A DNA stretch of 64,000 nt from Aulostomus chinensis (Eukaryota > Chordata > Actinopteri > Syngnathiformes > Aulostomidae): assembly GCA_037954235.1 (NCBI GenBank), contig JBBMOA010000017.1, positions 25,981,527 through 26,045,526 of the forward strand, written 5' to 3'. Positions 49,700-63,144 of the stretch are shown here, one piece after another; position 1 is the stretch's first letter; the number at the start of each line of letters is the position of its first letter. The position numbers and the translations under genes are program-made. The notes under the pieces are model-generated. The model made no database searches and was not told where the DNA came from. It saw only the letters and a list, made by a program, of their open reading frames with translations.

Positions 49700-52600
49700 T
49701 AAGATGCATTCAACCATCAAGTGTAGTCTTTATTGTACATTAATGCATTTCAACAAGGCTTGAGTATACAGCACGCAATAAGAATTCACATAATCATCGT
49801 CCCCACCAAGAATCGCTCTCAGGCCTCAGCTGTAACAGAGATCAGCCTGACATGAACATCCAGGAATCAGGCGAACGTCCTGATGATGCTGAAGCTCACT
49901 GAAGGACCTAAAATATCACAGTGAAACTAGATGGGCTGCACAGTTAGATGTGTGATAAACTTGCTTGATTAAAAAAGTACATCCAGCTGTCTGTCTCTCC
50001 TCCTGGTCCAGTTGTTAAGATTTCCTCAGAAAACAGTTAGAAAAGGTCACCAAAAAAGGCAGACTTTCATCAGCGAAGCAGCATAATGTCAGTCTATTCA
50101 AATAAAGCCTGGGCAGGACCAGTGCCATGTAAACGACCTTTCCAGAACAACACCTGAGCCAGAATGCAGGGCTGGTGTGACTAAAGTGGGTGCACAAATA
50201 GGCATTACGGCCCATGTGGTTTCATAAATGCCATGTTTCTGTCTCGTTTCCATACCTAGAAGCCTCAGTCAAACAGAACCGAGAAGCTCCTGGAGCTGCT
50301 GGGGAACGTTCAGACAGATTCAGTCTTGATTATGGAATAAAATATGAGATGAGACACCAGTGAAAGTGACACGCAGGTGGAACGAGCCCAGACCACGTGA
50401 AAAGCCAATCTAAGCTCGGTACTTTAAAATAAGAGCCATCGCACAAGGGTTCAATCCAACACCAGCAGAATTACCCAGAATCCTTGCTGGGTAAAAACCA
50501 AACACGCCAAAACATTCAAATAAATTCAAAGACTTTTGAAAATACAGGTTGTGAATCGAATGGAACACGTTGTTGTTGTGCAGAAGTGCTGATGAGTCCA
50601 GGCTCCACAGACCGGACAGAGGTGACCAGTGGACCTGCCAGGTCCCGTTGGCTCTTCTACACCACCAACAGAAACTAAGAACATTTCATTGTTCATAATG
50701 GCAGTTAAGGATGGTCAAGGTGTAAGGGAGGTCCCCCTTCTTAGTAGAACTGTTCTTTTTCCTCTCGCTGGCTGATTTCAAACTGGAGAGCAAATTTAAA
50801 ACATGGCAACCTGCTACAGCGGAACAACTGGCGGCATTTGACCCTGATCCGCCTCAACCTCCCCTCTGCCTGAGAGATCCACCCCTCTAGCAGCCGTAGG
50901 TGGTTACCACGTTCATCCTGAGGCATTAGTGTAAATGCATGTCATCAGGGGGAACCCTGCTGGGGTGACTGGCAGCTCCTGCCTAAACTCTGCGTTTATG
51001 TGCCACCCATCTGGATTTGGAGGAGAACCTCACGGACTGCCTCGCTCTCAGACGACATCCACGCCAATACGCTTGTTTACTGTGCTGAAGGTAATACGTC
51101 ACCCTAGCAGTGCACTTTGCCTTTCAAGTCTTGAGCTCACTGAGATGCTTTTCCCTCCTGCAGTACTTCTTTGTGACTCCTGACTGCAGGAGGAGACAGC
51201 AGCGTATATTTAAACATCTTTGTGAACTCTATTAGTGAGTACTTGAGAGGTAAAACACACTTTTTGCAAAGTATTAATTTGCTAACTTTTAGCTAGCTGC
51301 TGTTGCTCTGTCTCCAGGATCTCCGGTCTTGGGCTTTCTGTAACTAAACAACAAACCCTCTGCTCCCTGTTTACACTGGCATGCACATGCCAAGTGTACA
51401 CAATTGGTCATGTGACATACATGTTGAGTTAAATCAGTATGGACTGTGATTGTTTCTGAATTAGTGCTAAGACGCTTGTCCGACCGGAGATGCACTAGCA
51501 TGGATGTAGCGTCAGTGTAAATGGAGCTGTTCTCTACTGCAATGATGCCAGGATTGTGGGCTCAGATGGGATTGTGGGAAATTGAGTTGTTTATTTAGAG
51601 GATCAACAGTGTGAGGTTGGTTTCACGTTAGGTGCGATTGTTTTGTTCTTTGCTTGAGCGCACGTGTGGATCCACAGCCTGATACGGCGGTGGCCGTATG
51701 GATCTAGTTGGTTTGTAACCTGCCAAAACAAATAACGTTGTGACCAAGTGTAGCGAAGAGCGCTAATCAGCGTCCCAATGCGACCCAGCGTCCACATTAT
51801 TATGGCTGTTTTGATTATTTTGGAGTTGCCTCCACCGACCGAGGAGGAAATGGACCCCTGCTGCCCCCATAACAATGTTTCCATGGAAACCAGAGGAAGG
51901 AATGACTGGCGCTTGCTTTTGTTCATCAGGTGCGAAACAGACCGGCTTAAACAGACAATAGCGGCAGTGCCTGGTTCTGGCTGGGTTGCTTCCACACCCT
52001 TCGAATATCAGGTACAAAAGGAACCGGTCCTGGGACCACTGTTTCAAGCAGACTCACTAATTTAATGAACTGGACTTTGGGGTCAAGGGTACTCGCATCC
52101 TGGACTATCAATCATCTCAGCCGTGGTCTCAGAGATTAGCCACAAGCTACCGATGACAACAGCGATGTTTTAAAAATGTAACACATAGAACCTCTAAATG
52201 AGTGTAAAACTGCATTTAGAATAAATATTTGGCTGCAGAAATAAAAGTAAACTTATCCATTATTATCATTATTATTATTATTATTAACATCACTCACAAC
52301 ACTCATAGAATATAAGAGGAACCTGTGAGCATATTGCCCCATTAGTACATTCACAATTTAAAATCGAAAAGATAAATAAAACATGTCAATCAAATGTCGT
52401 GACTAAAATCCCTCCATGATGTGATGGGGTTGCACATTCATCACATACATATTCATTCTGTATTCATCTCAATGTGCAAAATATCTCGACACAACTAGTA
52501 AATACACTGTAAGTTTGGATGTGCTTATAAAATACATCCTCCATTTTTAAAGTACATAGATGACAGCAAGCGTTACACGGAGCTCTAACATGAGACGCAA

Positions 52601-53177
52601 ATGTCTGTGCGCAGAAAATCTCTCCAGCTTTGATCGTTTTTATTTGTTATATAAATCAAATTCCAACTATACAATGTTTAATGGCCAAATATTAAAAATC
52701 CCATATGTGAATCAAGTTTTAGAGAGTATTTCTTGTGTGATTGTATGAGCCCTGTACAGTACATTCAACAGAAGAATATAAAAGCCCCCCAGAGAGTCAT
52801 GTGACCGTGAGAACTACCCTGTGCTCCAGAAACGGACCCTGCCAGTGACGCCGTGCATGTTCTACATAGAGGTTCTATCAGTGGCTCTATTTCCATAAAA
52901 TTCCAACCTGAAATAATCTGTTAAGCCTGAGTCTCGCGCTGCCTTAATCTTAAAGTCATTATGTACAACAACAGAAGAAAACGCAACATTTGGCTAGACC
53001 TTGACGCAGCCTACAGAAGGTCGTACGAAGGTCACGGCAGCAGCTCGATGCAAAAATTCGGAATCTACAAGCAACAAATGCGTTTACGCCATCTAGAGAA
53101 AAGAACCATTCTACCTTTCTGTAATCAACTCAGGTGCTGAGAAGCTCCGCCCACATCATCAAGAACAACGTCACAAA
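49700..53177 (-). other. Probable 3' UTR of the large unknown gene
   Basis: AT-rich, noncoding sequence after the stop. An AATAAA (minus strand, 49729-49734) followed by a TG-rich stretch looks like the poly(A) site. It contains a short foldback MITE at 51085-51285. No other exon is supported in this stretch. Confidence 0.4.
51085..51285. mobile_element. Foldback MITE, copy m (short internal deletion form)
   Basis: Both outer ends are present (TGCACTTTGCCTTTCAAG and ACTTGAGAGGTAAAACACAC) with almost no middle, about 200 bp. Confidence 0.7.
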
Positions 53178-53748
53178 TCAGCCAGATGACGAGGACGACG
53201 GCGACGATGATGAAGATGATGAAGATGAAGGGGAGGGTCTATTACCCTCACCTCCTCCCAGTTCTGTCAATCTCGCAACTGATGAAGTTGTCACTTCCTT
53301 CTCTTTCCGGCTTCCTGTGCACACTGACCTCTGCGCTGGTTTAAACTGCCATGTCACTTTCTTAGTTGACGACTGCTCAGATGTCAACGCCCGCTTCATT
53401 GGTGGTGTGACAGCCTGAGTTGCCATGGGGACGGCCGGTGCTGCCGCCATGCTGGCGGTAACCCCGGTAACCTTCCTTGCTTTGCCGTTTCTGTCCTGCT
53501 CCGTGAAGAGCTCGCTCAGCACTTCGTGTTCACTGGTCTCCCCGAACAAGTCCCACCCGGGTTCTGCCGGGAGCCGCTTGGGTCGAGCCACCCCGGCAGA
53601 TTTGGAGCTGGCAGCTGATATTCTAGAGGAACGACTCGGATCCGAGTCAGAGAGGTCAGAGTCCCAGTCGCTGTCGCCTGCCACAGAACCACAGCCCAGC
53701 ACTGACAGGTCCACAGGGCCAGAACCCGAACTTTCTGAGTCCGAGTCC
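53178..53748 (-). CDS. Large unknown protein, coding exon 4 with poly-Ser end
   Basis: 571 nt, acceptor TTTCTAG. Encodes SESSGSGPVDLSVL, DWDSDLSDSDPS and GWDLFGETSEHEVL, then a low-complexity Ser tail to TGA at 53178. An internal donor, GGAG|GTGAGG (exon end 53252), could end this exon early and remove the Ser tail. Confidence 0.82.
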
Positions 53749-53844
53749 CTAGAAAAACAGACATCATGCAAAAAATGTGAATGCAATGTGAATATATTCA
53801 GCTCGGATACACAAACTTGGATGAGCCAGCAGTTCTGACCCCCC

Positions 53845-53881
<37 letters not shown>

Positions 53882-56800
53882 GCACGCACACACGCACACT
53901 TTTTGTGACATCAGAATCAACTAGGACTCGGTCACATTTTGAACGGGCAGCACCATGAGCGCGGTTGGCCGTGTTCTTCTCTGATGAGTGAATATTGTAT
54001 CTCTAACAGACTCTTCACACTCTCCAGAAAATATCATATGAACTTGAGTTCACAGAGACATTTTGCCTCCTCCTTCACTTCTTAGTGTCTCCAGAATGCA
54101 GAAAGAGCCAGCCACGTATATTTAGCTTGAAGCTAACAGAGACTGACGGCTAACGGCAGCTAAACTGTCCTAAAAATGTCTGTGTACATCCAACATCCTA
54201 CAGCAGATATACAGATTTTCAGTGGTCAGAACTCCGTCGTCCCTCAGACAAGTAAAAGCAACAACGCAGTTCAATGCTTCCACCAGAAGTGAGCGTCACT
54301 CATTCAGAAGACACAAGAACTTAGCTTGAGCTAGCAGAGCAGGTGAAACCAAAATCATACCTAACTAATGTAGATGCTGGATCCACACTTGTGCCAAGAC
54401 TGTCCCTGTTACAAATAACAGAAAAAGAAACCCACCTGCCACTGTATGGTGTAGTTCCCTCAGGGCCCAGTAGGAGGCAGGCTGGAGCAGCTAGATAGAC
54501 AAAGCTGTCAGTGCACAAGAAGTCTCCTTCCTCTGGTTTGTTTGGGGCGAGGTGAGATGGTTTGGCCTCCTGTTGCATGTTTGACAGCTCTGGGTGTGTT
54601 TTCCTGCTGTCAGACTGCTGCCACACACTCTCTGCCTTGATATTGTGGGCAGAAACTTCTGTAACCGCAGGGATTTCACCATGGGAGCCAGGTCTTGCAG
54701 ACACAGCAAGGTAAACAAAGCTGTCTGATTGGACAAAGGGATCTAAATCGCCACAGTCGAGACCAAAGCTTCTGATTGGCTTGTGATTAGGATCGAGGAG
54801 ATGTTTGATTGGCTGCTTGGAGGGAGAAAGAGGAAGAGGGGAGTCTGTTGCCATCAGGGTCACTGTTTTCCTCTTCGTCTCCTCATTCATGGGATTGACA
54901 GCCGTGTCGCGGTGGTCCACGACTGAAACCCCTGCGACTGTCTCAACATTTTTCCTTCCATTCCCTCTCACTTCACCTCCTTCCTCCTCTCTCTCACTGT
55001 CTCCCTCCACGTCCTCATGGGAGGGGGTGCTGAGGAGGGAGGGGTAGCACCACTGTAGCTCCGCACTCTCCTCCCTCCCCCATTCCTTCAACCCACCGTC
55101 GTCCCCATCTTTCTCCAAAGACGTGTTGCTGCTGCCTAGATCGGAGCCACTGATTGGCTGATCGCTGTCAGAGCCGGCCTCCTCCTGACTCTGATTGGAC
55201 AGGGACAGGAAGACCCCACTGGAGTCAGACTCCAGTGTGAGGTTGGAGTCTGGAGAGCTGTCCTCTTTATTGGAGCTAAAACACAACAAAACAGATCGGT
55301 CACATGACCACGTCCCCACAAGTCTGCGGAGATCCTGCAACAGAACCTTCTCTCTGTTACACCAGATTAATCACAAACAACTTTTTCTGATGGACGTTTT
55401 GATTTAAGGACAGCAGGGTGGAGCAGTGGTCCTCACTGTGCCCCCCCCCCCCCCCCCATCAAGAAGGTTGTGGGTGGAGCCCCGGCTGCAGCACGGGGTC
55501 TTTCTGGGTGAGTCTCCATGTTCTCCCTGTTCCTGCTGGGTTCTCTCTGGTACTCCAGCTTCCTCCACAGTCCAAAGACATCAAGAGGGACCAGGTTAAT
55601 CCAGACTCTAAATTGACCGTAGGCGTGGCTGGGAGAGCCAATGGTTGTCTGTCTCTATGTGTTGGCCCTGCCATGGACTGGTGACCTGTCCAGGGGGAAG
55701 GCTGCTGGGATAGGCTCCACCCCCATCACCCTCTCAAGTAGTAGAAAATGGATGGATGGATGATGGATGATGGATGGAGGAAGAGAGGGATGCATGGATG
55801 GATGGATGTTTTGGTTTTGTAACAGGTCATTTTGATTTTTATGGCTCTAAAAGCGATGATGTCTTGAGTGATGGTGACATCATCATGAACTGATCAGCTG
55901 TCTCGTGTTGTTGACGTTCCCTTGATCGTGCCCTCAGTCAATGACACGTGGGAGCAACACACACTGTTCTGTTATTCTACTGATCTGGAGATGATGGTGC
56001 TACTTTTGGACCGGATCAGAAGTTCTTCTCCAGGAGTGAGTGAACTCGCTGTGAACAACCTGACTGAACATGAGATGTTCTGGGTTTAATGATGAGAAAA
56101 CACTAAAAATGTCACCCAATTACAAAAACTGTAGGGTGGAAACTCTGTACCGTAATTAGTTGATTACATGCATGTGTGTGTGTGTGTGTGTGTGGGGGGG
56201 GGGGCCTGTGTGTGTCTGGGGCCTATACAAAAATTCACACTGTGATTATGTAGTTTTTTCTCGATGAGCTACTAAAGGAAGTACCTGGTGAGACGTGGGT
56301 CTCAGTGAAATTACCTTGAGCCAACGGTGGACATCCCAACAGCAGATTTTGCTGACCATCCCACCTGAGGTCTGTCTGTGTCTGTAGCTGGTAATGCCAT
56401 GGCGCTGAGCTCCAGACTGACCTGGGATCTGCTCCCCAATCCTGGAAAAAAAAGAGCAAGGATTTTTAGTCCATACTAACCCTAACAGGATTAAACAAGA
56501 AAATCAGGAAGAATAATTAACATCCTCCATCCACTCACGAGAAGAAAATGCTGCATATTGCGTGGAATAAAGAATAACTTAAATTTGAAAAAATAAAATA
56601 CAGGAGGCAACAGTTGGAAATAAAAAGAAGTGAAATATTGCTGTGACAGGCTCATATTCACTGATTCAGCTGATGGGAAGACTGTTAGTCTGCAGGCATT
56701 TGGCCACATTCTGGAACACTGATCATCAATAAACCAGCGATGAGTCCATTGAACTGCTGCTGAAACGCCAGACCTCAGCGGTGAACGTCACCGCCCTCAA

Positions 56801-59800
56801 ACCACTGACCACATGCCCATGAAGTGGATGATGAGATTTCCACCTGATAAAAGCGGTGCCAGAGGTTCACAGGCCCACCAAAGTCACAAATCTACGTATA
56901 AACTTTCACTTCATAGCCTTTGATACAAAGCCGGCGTTGCCATGCAAAAGGCTTAAAAATCTGGTGTGCACTCATAGCATGACAACAGATGCTCGGCACA
57001 TTTTATCCAAAACACTTCAAGCAAGTGGATGTTTCAAGGTTCCGAACAAACATTAAAAGTTACCATGGCAACAACACCACAAAACTTCATCACTGTACTT
57101 AAATAATTGTAAATGCAATTTTCTCAAATGTCAACTTGAATTTCAGTTGCAAACATGAATTATTTTAAAGTTTGTGATGCGTTGATTTATTTCCCCCTAG
57201 ATTTGTGTTTCCTCCTGAAAACAGGGACAGAGTATCATTTCTAGTATCATGAAGTTATATAATGAAGTTAATAATGAAGCTGCCAAGCAAGAAATATTCT
57301 GTTCAGTTTGTGTTTGGGAACTTGTTTAAAGGGAAATGATGTTGCAGAGGCAGGAGGGGGGACAGCTGAAGGGAGGGTGATAGAGCCAACAACTTTTAGC
57401 CCCGAAGCCAGTTGGAAGAATAACAAGAGACAGATTAAAGTTAAACCTCAACTAAAAAAATGTACTGTTCCTTCCAAGTTCTCACTAATAGGAGTCTTGA
57501 GCTCACTAAGATGTGTTCTTCCTCCTGCATGACCTCTTTTAACTCCAGAATGTAGAAAGAGCCAGCCACGTATATTTGGCTCCAAGCTAATGGAACCTGA
57601 CAGCTAACAAAAACGTCTGCTCACTAATTCTCCAGGTTGTCTGGTAAAATCCACTTCTTCTTAATCCAGAAAGACGACCAACAATCCACTACCACTTAGA
57701 TTGGAGACGAAAACCACTTGAAAAACTCTGGTTCAGCACCGCCATGAACCAAAACTGAAAGGAAGTTAACAATTAAGTTTAACTCAACTCTTAGCTCACA
57801 TTCCCACATTAAAGACGCTACTGCAACTACAGCAGTATTCCTCTCCTCCCATCTGTAAGAATACTCAGGGATTACTGTTCTTGCACGGCCAAATAACTCA
57901 AGTTATTCCAGGTCAGACAAATGAGATCTCAGTCAATTTCCCGATGGTAATTTGGACCATCGAATGTCAGCACAACTTCCAGTGGCTGGTTCTGTTTTGG
58001 GACTGGTCTTGGCTTCAAAATGACTCACAACGCTTGATCAAATCTTTACTTCCACCAAATCTAAATTTTAAGGGAGGAGCAGTTGAAACCACAGAGGTTG
58101 AACCTCTCAGTTGTTTGTTTTGTTCTACAATTTCTACTCAACCTTCTCCTGCAGTTTCTGTCCATCATTGATGAAGCACTCGTTGGTGTTCTACTGTGTT
58201 GTTAAGAGTGTTTAAGTTCTCTCAGTAATAACAACCTTAGTTTAGAATTCTCTGGGGGGCAGTTGTAATGAAAGCTAAGCTACAAAAAAAATGCTGGGTT
58301 TGGATTTTGTGAGCTTTTCCCAAATAACAAAGTCAGACTCATTCAGTTTATATCCCACAGTAACTTCAGCGAAGCCAAGTTAACTGGTCCCACCAACCTG
58401 TCAGAAGAGCCACTTTCTCTCTCTGAGGCCCTGGGTGGGTTTGGTACATATCACCCCGTTCCCTCTGAGGCTCCAGCAGGGTCTGGTATAAATCCTGGGT
58501 GTCTCTTTGAGGCTGAGACAGATCTAGGTGCTCCAAGTCTGAGTCAAGCTCCCTGGCTCTCCTCTCCAACTCCGTCAGGCTGAGCTCCGAGGCGGCCGAA
58601 GAGGGGGGGTGGGAGCCCCCAAAGCCCACGGGGGGCCGGAGGAGAGGCCAACGTTGAAGGGAACCTGAAAAGGAATCTGTATCGCCTCCTCCTCCTCCAC
58701 CTTGCCCCCCCTTGTCCCAGCCCTCATCCCACAAAGTATTGACCATCTCCAGCACAGCGTCCCAACTCTCCGTCCCCTGGTCCTCTCCGAGTGTTCCTCC
58801 TTCTCCTCCCTCAACTCCACCTTCTTTCTTGAATTTAGCCTCTACTCCCTCTTGTCCGTGCTGCTCTTGTGTTCCATCCTTCGTTTCAATATCTTCCAGT
58901 ATGTCACACCGGATTTCTTCATTCCTTTTCACTTCCTTCATTTTGTTTAAATCATCTTGGACTTTTTCTTCAAGTCTTCTCATGAACTTTTCCTGTTTGG
59001 TTTCTTCCACGGGTCCCTCGACAACATCGGCTTTTTCCTTCAGTGCTTTCTCCTCGATTTTGTATTTTTCTTCTGTCTGTTCCTTCTCTCCCTTCTCTTC
59101 CTTCCCCTTTCTCTCACCATTTTCATTCTTCTCCTTGCTCTGCTCTCCTGTTTTTTCCCTGCTCCTGGATCTCCGAGGTTCTTCCTGGTCCCTGCAGACC
59201 CTCCAATGCTCCAAGTTCTGCTCCTTCAGAGAAGCTCGGCCAACTAAACTGGCTCCCTGTCCTGGTTCTTGATGGGAAGGCTCTTTAAGTGAGCATCGTC
59301 CCACAATACTTGAGGGCTCCCCTGAGCTTGTTAGTGGGTTCTCAGAGAAGTGGCCTGAGCGGGGATGCAGGTGTGGGCGTCTCTTCTCCAGAGCTGAGAG
59401 GACAGAGGGCAGTGGAGGCAGGATGGGGAGGTTGTGAAGGGCTCCCCCCTGCCGAACAGTCCTCTTTCTGACCATGATTCTCCGAGGCCAGGTGGACTCG
59501 ATGCCTTCAGCAGGGCCTGTTGACTCCAAGTCTGCAAGTCCTCTGGTAAGTCGAGGGCTATCCACACCTTGTCGCAGTCCTGTGGCCGTGCCAGGCCTAG
59601 TCCTGGAGCTGGACTTAGAGGATTTGGTTTTCTGGCTTTTGGAACCTTTATCTAAGTGGCTGGACATAATCGTATCAATGTCCAAAGGCTTCGTTAGAGC
59701 TTGGTCTGCAGGGGCAGGTTGAGTTTTTTCACGTTTATCCCCAGCTGCAGTGCTAACCTGAGCTTTATCGGTATTTTTAGCGTTGTTCTGGACCGACTCA

Positions 59801-61827
59801 CTGATGACCACAGTCTCAATGCTACAACTGTCCCCTGTTTCAATACCTGACCCGGGGTCTTGTTCCTTCTCAGGCTCAGATGTGGGTACATCTGTTACCT
59901 CTGTCTCAGTTTTAGTTTCTGACCTGGACTCTGTTGCTGAGCCAAGCTTGTTATCAGCTTTAGCAATGCCTTCAGCTTCTGATCCAGGTCTGTGGTCACC
60001 CTGCCTCAAGCTGCTTCTACCCTCAGCTCCTGTTTCTGTCTCTGGCGACATCCCCACACCAGGTCCAACATCAACCTTATGTCCATGCTCAACCCTATTC
60101 TCAACATCAGTCACAATTGATGGTACAACCTCAGCAATGGGTTCAGGTGTAGCTACACCTCGTTCAGTTTTTTCTCCAGCCCTAGACCCTCCCCTCTGTC
60201 CCTCTTTGTTCACAGCTTGAGCTGTATTTTCCATCCCAGATTGCACTTTTCCTTCCAAATCTCTTCTTCCTGGCCTTGTTTTCACTTGGGAGCCCATTCT
60301 TGTTTCAAACCCATTTTTTATGCTAGCCCTAGTTCCGTTATCATGCTTGTTCCAGCCCTCCGCTCTCTGTTTCTCTTGTATACAAGCCCTAATTTCAGCC
60401 TCCGACATGTTTCCCACTCCAGCCTCACTCACTAGTCTTGGTCCACACCCAGTTTTGCTGTCAATTAACACCAAACCCACACTTCCATTGTCAAATTTAG
60501 AAACTATGGCCCCACCAGCAACTTCAGAGCCCACCTTTGACCCAGCTCTGTTTCTACCCACAGCACTCGTGCCCATTCTTGGGGCAGCACTTGGGGAGGG
60601 TGACGGTGAGGGCTGGGGGAGCAACAGAGGGGTTGTATCTAGAACCTGGTCAGGTTCTAAAAAGACAGAGTCCCGGTCTGAATGCAGAGGAACTGGTCGA
60701 CCGTACCCAAAGGTCCCGAAAGTCGATGTTTCCCTCCTTTCCCTTTCTCTTGCCCTCTCTCTCTCCAGCCTCCCCCTCTCCCTCTCTCTCTCCCACTCTC
60801 GCTGTGCCCACCCTCTCTCCATCTCCCGCTCTCTTTCTCTCTCCCACTCCCTCTCTCGCTCACTCCGGCCCCATCCTCCTCGATCCCTCAGGTCCTGCTC
60901 GAGGTCATGCGCAGACAGTTGGACCAGCGGGGCTCGGTAGGGCGACCGTCTAAGTTCCTGGGGTGGAGACAGACGGAGGCTCTGGGTTTGGGAGTAATGC
61001 CTTGGCTGAATGACATGTGGAGGCGAGCAGCGTAAACTCTGACTCTGACTAGGTCGAGGTTTGGCAGGGGAGAAAAAGACTGGAGTGTGGTAACCTGAGG
61101 AGAGAGGGGAGCCGGAGAAGGGGGAGATGAGGGGCGAGGTAAGAGACGAGGACTGGCCTCCGGGGGGAGCGTAGTGTCCCGGGTTCAAATATCCCCCTCC
61201 CCTGTCCATCATTTCATTCGTAGTCAGCTCCAAGCATTCCAGATGTTTTGGAGGTGTCAGAACTTTCCAGGAATGTCTGCCATCTCTACTTTTTGTGCTG
61301 TCACCATGGTGATGGTGATGGTGATGGTGGTGCTTCTTGGATGATGATGACACTCCAGGTGCCGAGAATGAGGAGACAGAGGGAGAAACTGAACGGGTGA
61401 AACGTCCAGGTGAATGGCACCCATCGGTATCCTGAACCCCAAGTTTCAATGAATCATAGATGGCCCTTTCATCCAGACGCCGCACAAAAGAAGGGTTTGG
61501 AGTTAAGGAACGAGGCTGGGAATCAAACATGTCACCCGGGGCCCTGCTGACCCTCAAGGAGCCGCTCGCCGAGTAGCTAAAGCTGCCCTCACCCCCCACA
61601 TCCCGACGGACTGACCCTCCAGGGTGGTGGTGGTGGTGGTGGTGACTGTCTATTTGTTGATTGATGCACATGGTATCGTAGATGGACCGCTGGGGTACGT
61701 AGCCGTCTCCATATCCCCCTTCCATTCCCCCATCTCGGCCTCCCACTCCTCCATCCCCAGCTCCGTGTTTCTCCAGGCAACAGGAACTCTTCCTGAAACA
61801 CCCGGGACGGCTGAGAGGCTTGCCCAT
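53178..61827 (-). CDS. Large disordered, probably membrane-anchored protein, family not recognised
   Basis: Coding exons 58398-61827, 56315-56441, 54436-55275 and 53178-53748 keep frame at every GT-AG junction and sum to 4968 nt, 1655 aa. The N-terminus MGKPLSRPGC has Gly2 and Ser6 of the N-myristoylation pattern, with Cys10, Cys16 and Cys17 as possible palmitoylation sites. I therefore infer a peripheral membrane protein. Also visible are VPQRSIYDTM (44-53), His runs (62-68 and 166-174), ERAIYDSLKLG (120-130), an Arg/Glu helix near 320-370, and a Lys/Glu coiled coil near 900-1010. Further on are a WDAVLEMVNTLWDEGW segment, two copies of a DSFVYLA motif in exon 3, and acidic Ser/Asp clusters. 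No enzymatic domain was seen. The poly-Ser tail comes from a GAT/GAC-rich repeat, and an alternative ending is possible. Confidence 0.85.
53847..53900. repeat. (CA)n microsatellite
   Basis: In the intron upstream of exon 4 of the large unknown gene, about 100 bp before its acceptor. Confidence 0.88.
54045..54185 (+). mobile_element. Foldback MITE, copy n (fragment)
   Basis: CACTTCTTAGTGTCTCCAGA through AGCTAACGGCAGCTAAAC. In the intron between exons 3 and 4 of the large unknown gene. Confidence 0.7.
54436..55275 (-). CDS. Large unknown protein, coding exon 3
   Basis: 840 nt, acceptor GTTTTAG, donor GGCAG|GTGGGT. Acidic and Ser-rich, with two copies of a DSFVYLA motif about 80 residues apart, each preceded by a phosphorylatable acidic patch. 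Confidence 0.85.
55405..55805 (+). mobile_element. tRNA-like SINE/teleost dispersed repeat with (ATGG)n tail
   Basis: Same element as 42645-43050 in the opposite orientation and nearly identical through the body. Here it has a poly-C run near the head and a GATGGATGG tail. It sits in the intron between exons 2 and 3 of the large unknown gene. Confidence 0.75.
56315..56441 (-). CDS. Large unknown protein, coding exon 2
   Basis: 127 nt, acceptor TTTTCCAG, donor CAAG|GTAATT. Continues in phase from exon 1 and encodes a short Ser/Ala-rich stretch with VSLELSAMALPATDTD. Confidence 0.75.
57455..57745 (+). mobile_element. Foldback MITE, copy o (one half)
   Basis: Forward half from TCCTTCCAAGTTCTCACTA to AGATTGGAGACGAAAACC, in the intron between exons 1 and 2 of the large unknown gene. 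Confidence 0.7.
58398..61827 (-). CDS. Large unknown protein, coding exon 1 (3.4 kb)
   Basis: Continuous reading frame of 1143 codons plus one base, from ATG at 61827 to donor ACAG|GTTGGT. An acceptor-like TTTCAG just upstream (near 61874) suggests a further 5' noncoding exon. The open frame running on to 58366 past the donor is intronic read-through. Confidence 0.88.
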
Positions 61828-61874
61828 GATTGGTCGGATGGCTGATGGTGGGAGGGATTGGTGGGAGGCACGTC

Positions 61875-63144
61875 TGAAATTTGAAGCGTGAATTGTGAAG
61901 TCTTTAATTCAACTAAATCTGAAGAATATTGCAATTGGAACATCCAAGACACAGAGCAGCCGGCTTTGATTGAGCCATGGCGAATTAAAAGCAATCTCAG
62001 ATTCAAAATTCTTGTTTCTTGGGGAGCTTGTAGAACACTGAATGATGATCCCTCGGTTTTAATGAGCAGCGAGTAGCAGCAAGGACCTCGTGATCAAAGC
62101 ACTGCAGGGATGTGAGAAGAATCATCTTCTTCAGACACAAACATAACTTCCAAATGAACTTTAGAAATGGAGTCCTACTTCGAGAAATATTCCAAGAAGG
62201 CTTCTGAGGAAAACCTAAGATACACCCACTATTTCTGTCCACATGGTTGGTGTTCTTAGCTCATCCTCTCTCCCACTCTCTTCCCAGTAGGACTGCATTT
62301 AGATTTATTCTGGCTTTTATTGTTCTGGCTGTCAGATCAGAGCCAATTAAGTCTTTATCCAGCAGAGTGTCAGTCAGTCGGGCACAGAGCGACCGAAAGA
62401 ACAAGCACGGTGGATGGAGGACTAAATCCAGCCAAAGCTTCTTTTCTCATTCTTGCTGTGTAGGTTGATTAGCGTCGTCCATCTGCGGGAAACAAAGCAA
62501 ATGATGAAACAGATCAGAATGGAAACAGCTTGAAAGAGTCTTCCCATAAATATAAAAATGATTGGATATGAGCATATTCAAACATGAGACACTTCATTAT
62601 CTTCGCTATTCTTGCATGTCCAATTTCCGATTTTACGCATGAAGTGCTGTCTGATGAAAGCTTTCAAAACTAAAAAACCTTGATGATGTCATTGAATGTA
62701 ATTATCTCTATCTAAAGCTGATATTGAGATGTGGGGCTGCTGTTGTCATTTAATTCCAAATGTCTGGGTCCATTTGTAGGCATTAGAATATTAATCATAT
62801 CAATAACTTGATTCGAATGGTGAAAACAAAAGATAAAATGCTGAAATGACTCAGCGAGCATTTTGAAGTTGGAGAGATGTTACTGCAACAACCTTTCCCA
62901 AGCAGCCTTAAATCCAAATGCAAATTTGCAGCCAAAAATATCGTCAACGTGACGTCAATGCTCCTCAGAGCAGTTCTCTCTACAAATGAGCAACCAGACG
63001 CCACATTTTTAACATGATTAAGAATCAAATTAAGTTCCTGAACGTTTCACACCAAACTGACTCCAGCTGTGTGGAGGATGTTTGGCTCTAAATGTTAGCT
63101 GGCAGGAGGTCGACAACACCCATTGAATAACACAATTACAGTTT
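61875..63144. other. Upstream region of the large unknown gene
   Basis: AT-rich, mostly unique sequence with no exon recognised. The first noncoding exon and promoter may lie here or beyond the window. Confidence 0.4.

Noticed and set aside
58712..59272. Plus-strand frames across 58.7-61.8 kb
   Set aside because: Shadows of the large minus-strand exon, produced by its Glu/Lys- and Ser-rich codons.
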